A DNA stretch of 64,000 nt, from IMG/VR virus record IMGVR_UViG_3300032053_000032, positions 1 through 64,000 of that record; one strand, written 5' to 3'. Every line of letters starts with the position of its first letter. Position 1 is the stretch's first letter. Positions 1-7,801 of the stretch are shown here, piece by piece. Under the pieces are notes generated by a model. That model was given only the letters and a program-made list of their open reading frames with translations, was not told the DNA's origin and did no database searches. The translations under genes and the position numbers were made by a program. Origin of the DNA: a virus.

Positions 1-1
1 A

Positions 2-172
2 GACGAGCACGGACTCGTCGAGTTCATGGACGGCACGGTCACCGACTACCTCTGGCGCCGTAGCGCGGGGATGTCGGCGTGTCTGGAGTGCTCAACGAAG
101 GACCTGCCGTCTGCGGTAGGAATCGCGCGTGAGTGGATCCTCGGCCTCATCGAGGCCGCCGCAGGTTTCTAG
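2..172 (+). CDS. C-terminal end of an unknown protein (start outside window)
   Basis: The frame is open from the first bases to a TAG, giving the last 56 residues of a protein whose start lies outside the window. It contains a C-x2-C pair (CLEC) and ends in a predicted amphipathic helix. The family is not recognised. It reads in the same direction as the head genes that follow, so it probably belongs to the end of the packaging or portal module. Confidence 0.6.
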   Translation, partial: DEHGLVEFMDGTVTDYLWRRSAGMSACLECSTKDLPSAVGIAREWILGLIEAAAGF

Positions 173-218
173 CCCGCCGTGAAGTGACACCGCCCGCTCC
201 TTGTGCCATCCTGTCGGC

Positions 219-668
219 ATGGGACAGCAAGCGAAGGCCAAGGCGCAAGTTCGCCACATGAAGAAGCTGTTCGGTGGCAAGGAGACAGCCTTCGAGGTTC
301 ACCAGAAATACGGCTTCCGCATGGCGTGCTGCGCTCCGGGAACCAACAAGAACAATAGGTGCGGCGGACCCCCGGTCATTCGCATCCGCGTGTACACGCC
401 GTACCTGGAGCTGTTCTCCAAGCACCCGGAGTTCTGCATCCAGATCGCCGCCGGGAACCGCGATGGTTCCTACGTTCCCACGGTCGACACGAAGTGGGGA
501 CCGATGGTGCTCCTCTCCGACATGACCGCCTGCAAGTTTCACCAGCAGAGCGCCGAGCGCGCCGCCGCCCACCCTCCAAAAGGCCTGCAGACCTGGGTGA
601 CCATCGACCGCGGCCCGACCGCCGAGAAGGTCGTGGGTCAGGTTCCTCTAGTCGGCGTGAGTTCGTAG
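219..668 (+). CDS. Unknown 149-residue protein
   Basis: The ATG at 219 was chosen over an upstream TTG because the protein then begins MGQQAKAKAQ, a typical basic start. No clear Shine-Dalgarno sequence precedes it; TGCCAT lies 9 nt upstream and may be a weak -10 box. The protein has Cys pairs near residues 37-38 (MACCAPG) and a beta-rich middle, but no family was recognised. Its stop is immediately followed by the GTG of the next gene, so the two are co-transcribed. Confidence 0.6.
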   Translation: MGQQAKAKAQVRHMKKLFGGKETAFEVHQKYGFRMACCAPGTNKNNRCGGPPVIRIRVYTPYLELFSKHPEFCIQIAAGNRDGSYVPTVDTKWGPMVLLSDMTACKFHQQSAERAAAHPPKGLQTWVTIDRGPTAEKVVGQVPLVGVSS

Positions 669-1358
669 GTGAGCGCGCAGACCGACCATGAGGCTATCGC
701 GGATGTGATGAACGGTGGCGTGGGTACTCCAACGGATGCGTCACATGCAGAACTAGCACACCATCAGCATGTGCGGATGTATCGCGCTCGCGCTGAGGAA
801 GCAAAACGTCGTGGTGACAAGCCACAGCAAGCTCTGGCGGAACGCCTAGCTGCGGCGCATCACCGCGTTCGCGCCGCGCTTCTTACCAACCCAGGTAGTT
901 TCAGCAAAGCTGACTATAACGCAGCCCATGCCGTTGCGTCGCCAAAATCCCTCATGGGTGCCACTTCCAAAGTAAACATGGTTGATGGTGATCGCCGCGG
1001 GGCCTCGATGAACCTACTGCATCCAGGTCTGCATTCAGAGGCACACTTTGAGAGTGCAAAGGCAGAAGCAGGTGGAAGCCCCGCGCTACATGCGCAGCTT
1101 CGTGATGAGAACATACAGGCCGCAAGAAAGATGGTTGATAGCAACAAACCTGCCGCCGCTGAGCACCTGAAACTCGCCGCCGCTCACGAGAAGCTGCGGC
1201 ATGACGCCGAAGGTCCAGAGCGTCCAGAGCAGAAGTCGCAGGGCGCGAAGTTAAAGCAGCTCGCGTCTTCCAAGAAGAAGGGGGACAGGGAAGCTCCTGG
1301 CAAGATCGCCGCCGGTCGTGAGTACGCACGTGATGACAAGGGGGAGTTTTCGTCGTGA
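669..1358 (+). CDS. His-rich helical protein with RDxxGxFSS tail (paralogue A)
   Basis: This 229-residue protein is almost entirely helical, with repeated His/Ala/Lys heptad-like stretches such as AEHLKLAAAHEKL, and ends RDDKGEFSS. A second protein at 15374-16285 has the same helical style and ends RDAGGKFSS. The codons are visibly richer in A/T than those of neighbouring structural genes. It has a GTG start directly after the upstream stop and a 4-bp GTGA overlap with the HNH gene. The function is unknown; a virion-internal or accessory role is only a guess. Confidence 0.65.
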   Translation: MSAQTDHEAIADVMNGGVGTPTDASHAELAHHQHVRMYRARAEEAKRRGDKPQQALAERLAAAHHRVRAALLTNPGSFSKADYNAAHAVASPKSLMGATSKVNMVDGDRRGASMNLLHPGLHSEAHFESAKAEAGGSPALHAQLRDENIQAARKMVDSNKPAAAEHLKLAAAHEKLRHDAEGPERPEQKSQGAKLKQLASSKKKGDREAPGKIAAGREYARDDKGEFSS

Positions 1359-1810
1359 GCGATCTCCTTGCCAAGCATGTCCGCGCCAAGCGTGAGAAGG
1401 ACGACGACGAGAAGGACGAGCTTCTCTCCGATCAGGAGAAGGGCGCGCGCCAGAAAATCATCGACGGCGCCAAGGAAGCTGGCGCTACCCTCGACCGTCC
1501 TGACGCCCGCGGTGGGCTGCCGCCGTCTCTGGTGCTTGGCGCCTTCCGTCGCGACAAGTTCGCCTGCACCGACTGCGGATCGCAGAAGGACATCGGACCG
1601 CACCACATCGGTGGGATCCCAGACACCAAGAAGAAGTCCCTCGCAGGGCACAAGAACAAGCTGTCGAACATCTCCACGCTCTGCGTGAAGTGCCACGACA
1701 AGGAGCACAACAAGGCTCGCGAGGAGGGGCTTGACTCCAGCCAGGTGCTCCCGAAGGGCGACGTCGGAACCGACCGCGATCACGGTGACAAGCCGGTAGC
1801 ACGGGTCTGA
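1355..1810 (+). CDS. HNH endonuclease
   Basis: This 151-residue protein has a charged N-terminal 50 residues followed by a zinc-HNH domain: CTDC at 71-74, HH at 83-84, an Asn near 105, and CVKCH at 110-114 with a further His at 118. This is the beta-beta-alpha metal HNH layout, which cuts DNA. HNH genes beside head genes often assist terminase in cos or headful packaging, but a free-standing homing-type nuclease cannot be excluded. Translation is coupled to the upstream gene by GTGA. Confidence 0.85.
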   Translation: MSDLLAKHVRAKREKDDDEKDELLSDQEKGARQKIIDGAKEAGATLDRPDARGGLPPSLVLGAFRRDKFACTDCGSQKDIGPHHIGGIPDTKKKSLAGHKNKLSNISTLCVKCHDKEHNKAREEGLDSSQVLPKGDVGTDRDHGDKPVARV

Positions 1811-1826
1811 CGTGATGTCGCTAAAA

Positions 1827-1866
1827 CCCTTCGGGGCCTTCTCGCCGAATCCCGTCGGGTGAGAAG
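1827..1866 (+). other. Two hairpins in the leader of the adenylation-methyltransferase gene
   Basis: The first hairpin is CCC-TTCG-GGG at 1827-1836. The second pairs CTTCTC (1838-1843) with GAGAAG (1861-1866), extended by CCGA/TCGG inside. No T-run follows, so this is not a classical terminator. It could stabilise or regulate the 1896 transcript. Confidence 0.45.
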
Positions 1867-1895
1867 AAGTAGCTGTCCTGCCCAAGCCTAGCGGA

Positions 1896-3980
1896 ATGGT
1901 CGACTTCACTACCTTCGCGCCAGGTGCCCGTATCATGCTCGTGCTGCCCTCCGGTCCAGCTCTAGCCGAGGCGCTACGTGCTTGCTGGGCAAACGGCCTG
2001 GTCGCGATCCCACGCGATCCCAAGAGCAAGCAGAACGTCCAGGTCGCGGAGCACGCGCAGGTCCACGCGCGCGTAGATGTTGACGGAGTTCATCCGAATC
2101 ACGTAGTTCATCCACTCTCGCCGCTCCACGACCGCCTCATCCTTTACACGTCCGGCTCTACAGGAGATCCGAAGGGCGTCGTGCTTACCGAGGCCGCGCT
2201 GAAGTCGAACGCGGTCCAGGTCGCGAACCGTCACGACTTCGCCTCGGGCGCGCACGCTACCTGCTTGTCACTGCATCACTGCAACGCGATCTGCGGGTCG
2301 CTCTACGGAACGATGCTCACGGACTCGCGCCTGATCATCTCGGGCAGCAGCGACATGACCGCGTACTTCTCGGCCATCGAGACGCACCGTGTATGCACCG
2401 CTACCATCGTGCCCGCTCTCCTTGAGAAGCTCCTCGCCTCGCCTCCGCGCTGGCCTTCCCGCCTCAAGTACCTGATCACGGCTGCGGCCCCGCTCACCCG
2501 CGACCTCGCGCGCCGCTTCCGTGATGTCTACGGTGAAGAGCGTCTCGTGCAGGGGTACGGGATGACCGAGGCGGTCAACTTCTCGACCACTATGCCGAAC
2601 CTCGCCGGGAAAGCTTGGTCAGCTGCCTACGTGAACCAGCACCCACCGGTCGGCGCCCCGCTGCCTGGAACCGAGCTGCGCGTGGAAGATGGCGAGGTTC
2701 AGGTGCGCGGCTTGAACTTGATGCGGGAATACTGGCGGAACCCGGAAGCTACAGCGGAAAAGTACACCTCGGACGGATGGTTCAAGACCGGAGACGTCGG
2801 GTTCGTAGGGGATGACGGACTTCTCCGCTTGAGCGGGCGCATCTCGGAGGGGATCAACTGGCGTGGCGCGATGACCTACCCGACAGACTTCGAGGAGTCC
2901 TGGGCGCTCAATTCACCCGGCTGCGCGATATCAGAGCGTGGTGTCTGTGTTCCTGTTGTTGACCCGGACGGACGCGAGCACCCCGCGGTAGTCGGCTGCT
3001 TGACAGCCGTCGCGCTCGGCTTGAACGACCCACCACCGATGGCGATGGACTCCGGTCCCGTGCAGGGGACGTTGACGTTCAAACCTCGCCGCCGCTCGAT
3101 GTCCACGGCCCTTACCTGTCGCTTCGATGATGACGTGCGCTACGAAGCGTTGCGCATTACTGCGTTCGAGGTGTACTCCATGATGGACTACCAGAGCCTA
3201 GACGCTCTCCAGATTTCGTCAGTGCAGGAACGCTGGATCGTAGATCGGGCTCTCGAATTTCGCCAGAAAATGACCGGCGCGCGGCTCGGTGACAAGCGGC
3301 TTGCCAGAATCGGCGGCGCCTGGAACGACGTCTGGAGCGAGGCCCTTCAAGCTCTCGGCACGCAGTGGGGTGCGCACGATGCGGAGCACCCTAAGCGGAT
3401 CATCACCGAGATCCCCAGCCTATGGCGCCGCCTCATGCACGAGTGGCCGATGGGCGTCTACGGTGACCTCGTGGCGGACATCATCGCTCGTCGAGGTCTA
3501 CTTCATGGCCGCGCGCTGGAGTTCGGGACTGGGGTAGGGAACACGTCCGGTCTTCTCAACCGCGCTAAGTTTGACGAGCTGTTCCTCACGGATTTGCAGC
3601 AGAGCACGAAGCGTGGTGTGCGGGCGTGGAACTTCGACTGCGGGGAACCTTATACCGTGGGGCTAGACCTCATATTCGGGACGAACGCCTTGCACTGTTC
3701 CAAGAGCCCCACGAAGGCCCTGCACACCATGTTCACGATGCTCAAGCCAGGAGGGCACCTTGTAATTGGGGAAGGTGAAGCTCACCCGTATCGTGACGAG
3801 CCCTGGGCACTGCACGCGTTCTTCGGCCTCTTCGACGGCTGGTGGGACGTCGGCGGGTTCCTAACGCGCCGCGGATGGGTCGAGCTGCTTGAGCGCACCG
3901 GCTTCGTCGATGTAGGATGGAGCGTGTTCCGTGCCGGCAGGTTTGATCTCGGAGGTGCTCTATGGGCGCGCAGGCCCTAG
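1896..3980 (+). CDS. Adenylate-forming (ANL) enzyme fused to a PKS-type methyltransferase
   Basis: This 694-residue protein has two catalytic parts. Residues ~80-370 form an ANL adenylation domain: P-loop YTSGSTGDPKG (84-94), GYGMTE (220-225), KTGDVG (297-302) and hinge-like SGRISEGINWRG (313-324). The part before the P-loop is short, and no PTGK catalytic lysine motif follows, so the C-terminal lid is missing or strongly diverged. Residues ~535-690 form a SAM methyltransferase: ALEFGTGVGN (540-549), TNALH (596-600), LKPGGHLVI (616-624) and GLFDGWW (644-650), as in polyketide-synthase C-methyltransferases. No carrier-protein DSL motif is convincing. The arrangement recalls NRPS adenylation domains interrupted after motif A8. 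The next gene, a MaoC-like hydratase, overlaps it by 19 bp. The substrate is unknown. The ATG has only a weak GCGGA upstream. Confidence 0.85.
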   Translation: MVDFTTFAPGARIMLVLPSGPALAEALRACWANGLVAIPRDPKSKQNVQVAEHAQVHARVDVDGVHPNHVVHPLSPLHDRLILYTSGSTGDPKGVVLTEAALKSNAVQVANRHDFASGAHATCLSLHHCNAICGSLYGTMLTDSRLIISGSSDMTAYFSAIETHRVCTATIVPALLEKLLASPPRWPSRLKYLITAAAPLTRDLARRFRDVYGEERLVQGYGMTEAVNFSTTMPNLAGKAWSAAYVNQHPPVGAPLPGTELRVEDGEVQVRGLNLMREYWRNPEATAEKYTSDGWFKTGDVGFVGDDGLLRLSGRISEGINWRGAMTYPTDFEESWALNSPGCAISERGVCVPVVDPDGREHPAVVGCLTAVALGLNDPPPMAMDSGPVQGTLTFKPRRRSMSTALTCRFDDDVRYEALRITAFEVYSMMDYQSLDALQISSVQERWIVDRALEFRQKMTGARLGDKRLARIGGAWNDVWSEALQALGTQWGAHDAEHPKRIITEIPSLWRRLMHEWPMGVYGDLVADIIARRGLLHGRALEFGTGVGNTSGLLNRAKFDELFLTDLQQSTKRGVRAWNFDCGEPYTVGLDLIFGTNALHCSKSPTKALHTMFTMLKPGGHLVIGEGEAHPYRDEPWALHAFFGLFDGWWDVGGFLTRRGWVELLERTGFVDVGWSVFRAGRFDLGGALWARRP

Positions 3981-4363
3981 TTGAGGGCGCTCTTCTTGGG
4001 ATGATCAGGATGGACGCCACGGAGGCGCGCATGTTTGCGCTCCTGTACGACCGCAACCCAGTGCATGTTGAAGTCGCCCGCAGGAACGCTATCTTGCCGG
4101 AAGACACGGTGAGCGGTCTGTACGTCGTCGCGAAGGCGCTAGATCTGCTTCAAGTTGCCGCCCCCGATCACACCGCGCGCGTGCTCTGCGCCAGCAAGAT
4201 GTCCGTCCGCTGGCTCGCTCCTGTGATCGGAGATCAGTGGGTTTCGCTCCGTATCGAGACGGTCATCATGGAACGGACGTCCAGAATCTTCCTGCGGCTG
4301 CTGCTCCGCGTTGGTGATGTCCCGGTAGCCGAGATCGACCTTCACCAGATCCTGGCCGTGTAG
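3962..4363 (+). CDS. MaoC-like hotdog-fold hydratase/dehydratase
   Basis: This 133-residue protein carries YDRNPVHVEVA, the hydratase-2 motif (canonical GDxNPxH), with the Asp-x4-His dyad at D30 and H35, the spacing found in PhaJ-type (R)-enoyl-CoA hydratases. The later VRWLAPVIGDQWV matches the second conserved strand (FxxPVxxGD) of MaoC proteins. Its length fits a single hotdog domain that would act as a dimer on an enoyl thioester. The start lies within the end of the adenylation-methyltransferase gene, implying coupled translation and a shared pathway. The GD of the motif is replaced by YD, so activity is inferred. Confidence 0.75.
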   Translation: MGAQALVEGALLGMIRMDATEARMFALLYDRNPVHVEVARRNAILPEDTVSGLYVVAKALDLLQVAAPDHTARVLCASKMSVRWLAPVIGDQWVSLRIETVIMERTSRIFLRLLLRVGDVPVAEIDLHQILAV

Positions 4364-5316
4364 TGGCCCGCCGCGACTACGAAGCCGCCATCGAGGAGCA
4401 CCGGCAGAAGCTTCACCGGATCCTCGACCGTCGTGGCGTAGTACAGATGAAACGGCTGTACCAGGACGCCCACGCCGAGCTAGAGCGGAAGCTCACCGCC
4501 GTAGCTGGTCGCAAGGCGACCATGACCTCGTTTCAGCAGAAGCTGCTACTCCTTCAGGTGAAGCACGGGCAGCAGGACATCTCGAAGCGCATGACCAAGG
4601 GCCTTTCTGCCGCGAGCGCCGATGCTCAGGTCGAGTCGCTCCACTCCCTTACGAAGACCGTCTCCCGCGCGGCCCCGCAGTTCCGTGGGGCGCAGGTTTC
4701 GCTACCTATCGAGGAGGCTGCGAGGTTCCGCGGCATCATCGACAAGCGCCGGACGTCGTTGCTTCAGGCGCACGCCACGTCCATGTCGACACATAGTGCC
4801 CGCGTCGTGAAGAAGATGGAGACGGAGCTGTCCAACTCACTCATGTCCGGTGAGTCGAATGACGAGGCAATCCAGCGCGTAGTTGGAGTAGCCGACGTCG
4901 AGTGGTGGCAGGCCGAGAGAATTGTCAAAACCGAGCTTGCGTGGGCCTACAATTCGACGCAGGCCGACGGTATCGCCGCGAGCGCGGAAGCTGTTCCCGG
5001 ACTCATGATGCGCTGGACTGAGAACTGCGACGATACGTCAAGCGCGCCTCTCGATGACCGTGTCGGCGTAGACTCCATCGCGATGCACGGACAGGTTGCG
5101 AAGCCGAACGGCGGGATGTTCACCTGCCCACCTACTGCGCCCCTCCCCGACGCGAAGGGGCAGACACGCGTGTCGGACTCGCTCTCCGGTGAAAGCTGGG
5201 CGTTTCCCCCCAACCGTCCGAACGATCGTGCTGCGCTCTCCCCTTGGCACCCGGACTGGGGTGTTCCTGGCTGGGTATGGCGTGGAAGACGTGTTCCCGT
5301 CACCTCAGTTCGATGA
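4363..5316 (+). CDS. Mu gpF-like head morphogenesis (minor capsid) protein
   Basis: This 317-residue protein has a long helical N-terminal half, then IVKTELAWAYNSTQADG, the conserved helix of the Mu gpF/SPP1 gp7 family, and a C-terminal region rich in P, W and D ending in a short beta module. Such proteins bind portal or early proheads in a few copies. The GTG start overlaps the upstream TAG by one base. Its place just before scaffold and capsid genes fits this role. The intervening metabolic cassette is unusual for this position. Confidence 0.8.
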   Translation: MARRDYEAAIEEHRQKLHRILDRRGVVQMKRLYQDAHAELERKLTAVAGRKATMTSFQQKLLLLQVKHGQQDISKRMTKGLSAASADAQVESLHSLTKTVSRAAPQFRGAQVSLPIEEAARFRGIIDKRRTSLLQAHATSMSTHSARVVKKMETELSNSLMSGESNDEAIQRVVGVADVEWWQAERIVKTELAWAYNSTQADGIAASAEAVPGLMMRWTENCDDTSSAPLDDRVGVDSIAMHGQVAKPNGGMFTCPPTAPLPDAKGQTRVSDSLSGESWAFPPNRPNDRAALSPWHPDWGVPGWVWRGRRVPVTSVR

Positions 5317-5351
5317 ACGTGCTACCTTGCGATGAGATCAGGAGGTTTGAG

Positions 5352-5879
5352 ATGGCGCTTCTCCCGAAGGCACTGAAAGCATTCTCCGCGAAGGGTGGCG
5401 GCAAGCCCAAGATGCCGTTCGGCAAGAACGCCAAGAAGGGCGACGGCAAGAACCCGTTTGCCAAGAAGGCCGCCGCCGAGTCCGATCCTGACGATGAGGA
5501 TGACGAGGAGCCGGACGAGGACGAGGACGAGGACGAGGAGGAGGGTGGCCAGAAGGACGACGGAACCCACCCCGAGCCCGACGGCGACGAGGGTCAGGGC
5601 GGCGTCGGAGATGACGACGGCGACGAGTACAACGACGAGAAGATCGCCAGCATCGCGGCGCAGGTTGCCGCGGGTACGCTCCCGGACGATCCAGACCTCG
5701 CGGACGCCGCCGAGAGCTACAACCCGGAGACGGACGGGACGCCGTCCTGGGTGTCCGATGAAGCTCTCTGGGAGAAGGCCAAGGGTGTCGTCGACCCCGA
5801 AGGCGCCGGAGCGAAGTACGACACCCCGTGGGTGGTCGTCGCGGCAGTCTTCGAGGAGATGGGTGGCGCGCACGTTTAA
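5352..5879 (+). CDS. Acidic low-complexity protein of the head module
   Basis: This 175-residue protein starts at the ATG preceded by GGAGG at 5341-5345. It has a Lys/Gly-rich N-terminus (~45 residues), then a run dominated by Asp and Glu (~residues 45-95), then a folded-looking C-terminus (TPWVVVAAVFEEMGG). The charge pattern suggests a prohead-internal or nucleic-acid-mimicking protein. No family was recognised. Confidence 0.65.
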   Translation: MALLPKALKAFSAKGGGKPKMPFGKNAKKGDGKNPFAKKAAAESDPDDEDDEEPDEDEDEDEEEGGQKDDGTHPEPDGDEGQGGVGDDDGDEYNDEKIASIAAQVAAGTLPDDPDLADAAESYNPETDGTPSWVSDEALWEKAKGVVDPEGAGAKYDTPWVVVAAVFEEMGGAHV

Positions 5880-5889
5880 CACCGCGCAC

Positions 5890-5918
5890 TTGCACCCGTA
5901 ACGTCCTGCCTGTACCAT
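5890..5918 (+). promoter_or_regulatory. Sigma-70-like promoter giving a leaderless mRNA
   Basis: TTGCAC (5890-5895), a 17-nt spacer, then TACCAT (5913-5918) lie exactly 7 nt before the ATG at 5926, and no Shine-Dalgarno sequence fits in between. The geometry matches the promoters at 43.6, 45.3, 47.8 and 50.7 kb, though the spacer sequence does not. Confidence 0.6.
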
Positions 5919-5925
5919 CACCTTC

Positions 5926-6174
5926 ATGTCGATCAAGTTCCTCCCCTACACGGGACCAGAATCGGTGGTTCCGGATGACGCGCAGCTCGCGCCGTCAGCG
6001 GAACGCGTGTACGACGAGACGATCAACATCCCGGAAGCGACGATGCTCCGCGCGATGACTCGTCCGAACTGGGACAACCCGATCATGGCCCCCGCGTACA
6101 CGGAAGCCGAGCAGCTTCCAGCCCCGCAGGCGCTCGGGCAGAACGCATCCCCTTTCAAGCTCGGAGGCAAGTAG
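5926..6174 (+). CDS. Micro-gene 1 of the PFKL(G/N) array
   Basis: This 82-residue protein ends SPFKLGGK. It is the first of four consecutive small genes with PFKL(G/N) C-termini. The rest is Pro/Ala-rich and probably poorly ordered. The codons for LGGK contain GGAGG, which acts as the ribosome-binding site of the next gene. Its own start has no Shine-Dalgarno sequence and appears leaderless. The function is unknown; head location and size suggest a small capsid-associated peptide. Confidence 0.7.
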   Translation: MSIKFLPYTGPESVVPDDAQLAPSAERVYDETINIPEATMLRAMTRPNWDNPIMAPAYTEAEQLPAPQALGQNASPFKLGGK

Positions 6175-6175
6175 C

Positions 6176-6400
6176 ATGGCTGACGACCACACCGTGAAGC
6201 GCGGCCCGCGCGCGAAGGCGCTCTCCGGATCGCTGATCTCCCCCGAAGGCAACGACATGGGCGGGAAGTACGACCCGCAGGCTGGTCACCCCCCGATGGA
6301 CGGCCTGCCAACGTCGGAGTACAAGGGGCTCACACCCGGTATCAACGGCAGCGCCTCTGCTCCCGAGCACACCACGCCGTTCAAGCTTGGAGGAACCTGA
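6176..6400 (+). CDS. Micro-gene 2 of the PFKL(G/N) array
   Basis: This 74-residue basic, Gly/Pro-rich protein ends TPFKLGGT. It starts one base after the stop of micro-gene 1, using the GGAGG inside that gene's end. It contains NDMGGKYDPQAG, a weak echo of the NDMS...KYDAD stretch in genes 3 and 4. The function is unknown. Confidence 0.7.
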   Translation: MADDHTVKRGPRAKALSGSLISPEGNDMGGKYDPQAGHPPMDGLPTSEYKGLTPGINGSASAPEHTTPFKLGGT

Positions 6401-6564
6401 TGTACGACTGCAACGACATGAGCGACGTCGGCCAGGACAAGAAGTACCAGCAGCCGACGGACAAGTACGACGCCGATCAGGGCAAGTACAAGCAGCAGGA
6501 GATCGCCCTCAACGGCAAGGCTCCCGCCCCCGCGCACTCGACCCCGTTCAAGCTGAACGGCTGA
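6400..6564 (+). CDS. Micro-gene 3 of the PFKL(G/N) array
   Basis: This 54-residue protein runs from the ATG overlapping the upstream TGA (TGATG) and ends TPFKLNG. Its first 30 residues match the next gene closely (NDMSxVGQDKxYxQPTxKYDAD), so the two are a recent tandem duplication. It is short enough to be missed by default gene callers. The function is unknown. Confidence 0.7.
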   Translation: MYDCNDMSDVGQDKKYQQPTDKYDADQGKYKQQEIALNGKAPAPAHSTPFKLNG

Positions 6565-6582
6565 AAGGACAAGGACAAGACG

Positions 6583-6780
6583 ATGGCCGACAACACGAAC
6601 GACATGAGCAACGTGGGGCAGGACAAGCAGTACAAGCAGCCCACCGAGAAGTACGACGCCGATCACGGCAAGTACAACGACCCGATCGATGGTCAGCGCG
6701 GAACCGATGAGGGGAACATGTTCCCCCTCGACGCGCTCCCCATGGCTCCTGCGCCGAACCCCTTCAAGCTCGGCAAGTAG
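6583..6780 (+). CDS. Micro-gene 4 of the PFKL(G/N) array
   Basis: This 65-residue paralogue of micro-gene 3 ends NPFKLGK. Its stop is not followed by a GGAGG, so conservation of PFKL here is not explained by ribosome binding for the next gene. It is hydrophilic, with no signal peptide or membrane segment. The function is unknown. Confidence 0.7.
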   Translation: MADNTNDMSNVGQDKQYKQPTEKYDADHGKYNDPIDGQRGTDEGNMFPLDALPMAPAPNPFKLGK

Positions 6781-6789
6781 CAGGACCGC

Positions 6790-7179
6790 GTGGCCGACAT
6801 CCTCCACCTGAGCGGTACGGTAGACGTGCAGCCGGCTTCTGGATTTCCATCCGGTGATCCGTCTACCGACATCCCGCTCGATGAGACGGTCACCCTCAAG
6901 CGTCAGATGCAGTCGGGTCGCGTCGACCTCGACACGGACGCGACCAAGGTCGTCAACTTTGGTGACCTCGCGGGCGCGAACGTCGTGATCCTACGCGCTA
7001 ACTTTGGCAAGGTGAAGGCTCGCTTCACCTCTGCGGATGGAGCGGTGCAGTCGATCCCTGTCGACCCGCTCTTGACGGTCATCTCGCTCAGCGTTCCGTT
7101 CACCGCGCTCGACTTGACGCGTGTGGCCGGTCAGGGGAATACGGTGCAGGTCAACTACTCGCTCGGCGAGAAAGCGTAA
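6790..7179 (+). CDS. Beta-rich head or decoration-like protein
   Basis: This 129-residue protein has a GTG start. Alternating hydrophobic strands dominate (VVNFGDLAGANVVILRANFG), typical of small virion beta-proteins. It lies between the micro-gene array and another probable structural protein. No specific family was recognised; a cement or decoration role is inferred only from position and composition. Confidence 0.55.
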   Translation: MADILHLSGTVDVQPASGFPSGDPSTDIPLDETVTLKRQMQSGRVDLDTDATKVVNFGDLAGANVVILRANFGKVKARFTSADGAVQSIPVDPLLTVISLSVPFTALDLTRVAGQGNTVQVNYSLGEKA

Positions 7180-7231
7180 CGGCTCGATAGTCGTTTCGTG
7201 ATAGAACAAGCAAAAAGGAGCAAGTGACACG

Positions 7232-7627
7232 ATGAGCACCCTTACCAAGACTGACACCATCAAGGACGAGCTGAACAACGCACTCCCAGGCAAGGTCGAG
7301 CCCGCGCTGTTCAAGCTCGGCCTCGGCGACTTGCTCACGCCGATCGTCGACGTCTCTGGTGTGATCACCGCGACCGCGAGCTACAAGCTCGCCAAGAAGG
7401 TGGTCAACGCGCTCAAGATCCAGGTGATCGCGTCCGGCACCGCCGGAGCGATCGGCCAGTACATCCTGGGCGAGGTCGGCATCGATCCGGGCGGCGCGGG
7501 CACCGCCGTCGGCGTCTGTACGCTGGGGGCCGACTTCCAGACGATCACGTTCCTGCACACCGTGACGAGCGTCAAGATCACGTACTTCGGAACGCCGGAC
7601 CTCTCCAAGCCGTTCCTGACCATCTAG
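7232..7627 (+). CDS. Probable structural protein (decoration or minor head)
   Basis: This 131-residue protein has a strong AAGGAG ribosome-binding site. It is rich in Gly, Val and Thr with several strand-like stretches (ATASYKLAKKVV, KIQVIASG). It sits two genes upstream of the capsid gene. Homology was not recognised; a head-surface protein is the best guess. A separate transcript is possible because the 50 bp upstream are AT-richer than their surroundings. Confidence 0.55.
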   Translation: MSTLTKTDTIKDELNNALPGKVEPALFKLGLGDLLTPIVDVSGVITATASYKLAKKVVNALKIQVIASGTAGAIGQYILGEVGIDPGGAGTAVGVCTLGADFQTITFLHTVTSVKITYFGTPDLSKPFLTI

Positions 7628-7641
7628 GTTCATGCAGCGAG

Positions 7642-7686
7642 CCCGCCGCGCTCGGTCATCATGCTGATGCTCGGGTGTGCGGCGGG
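7642..7686 (+). other. Hairpin in the gap before the scaffold gene
   Basis: CCCGCCGC (7642-7649) pairs perfectly with GCGGCGGG (7679-7686). No T-run follows, so it may be a processing or mRNA-stability element. The rest of the 174-bp gap holds only the AAGGAG site of the next gene. Confidence 0.4.
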
Positions 7687-7801
7687 ATCACCAGACAACA
7701 TGGCCGCTTCGGACGTCGGCAAAATCTCGTCGTGCTCGTAACGCGCACGGCGGCGGTAACAGCCGGATGACCGGACGGGAAAACAGACGAAGGAGCAGAC
7801 C

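Noticed and set aside
1896-3980. Acyl carrier domain between the adenylation and methyltransferase parts
   Set aside because: DYQSLDALQI near residues 431-440 only weakly resembles the GxDSL phosphopantetheine site and lacks the four-helix surroundings.
5380-5900. CRISPR array or repeat protein from the GA-rich stretch
   Set aside because: The repetition comes from Asp/Glu codons of one acidic protein; there are no regularly spaced repeats or spacers anywhere in the window.
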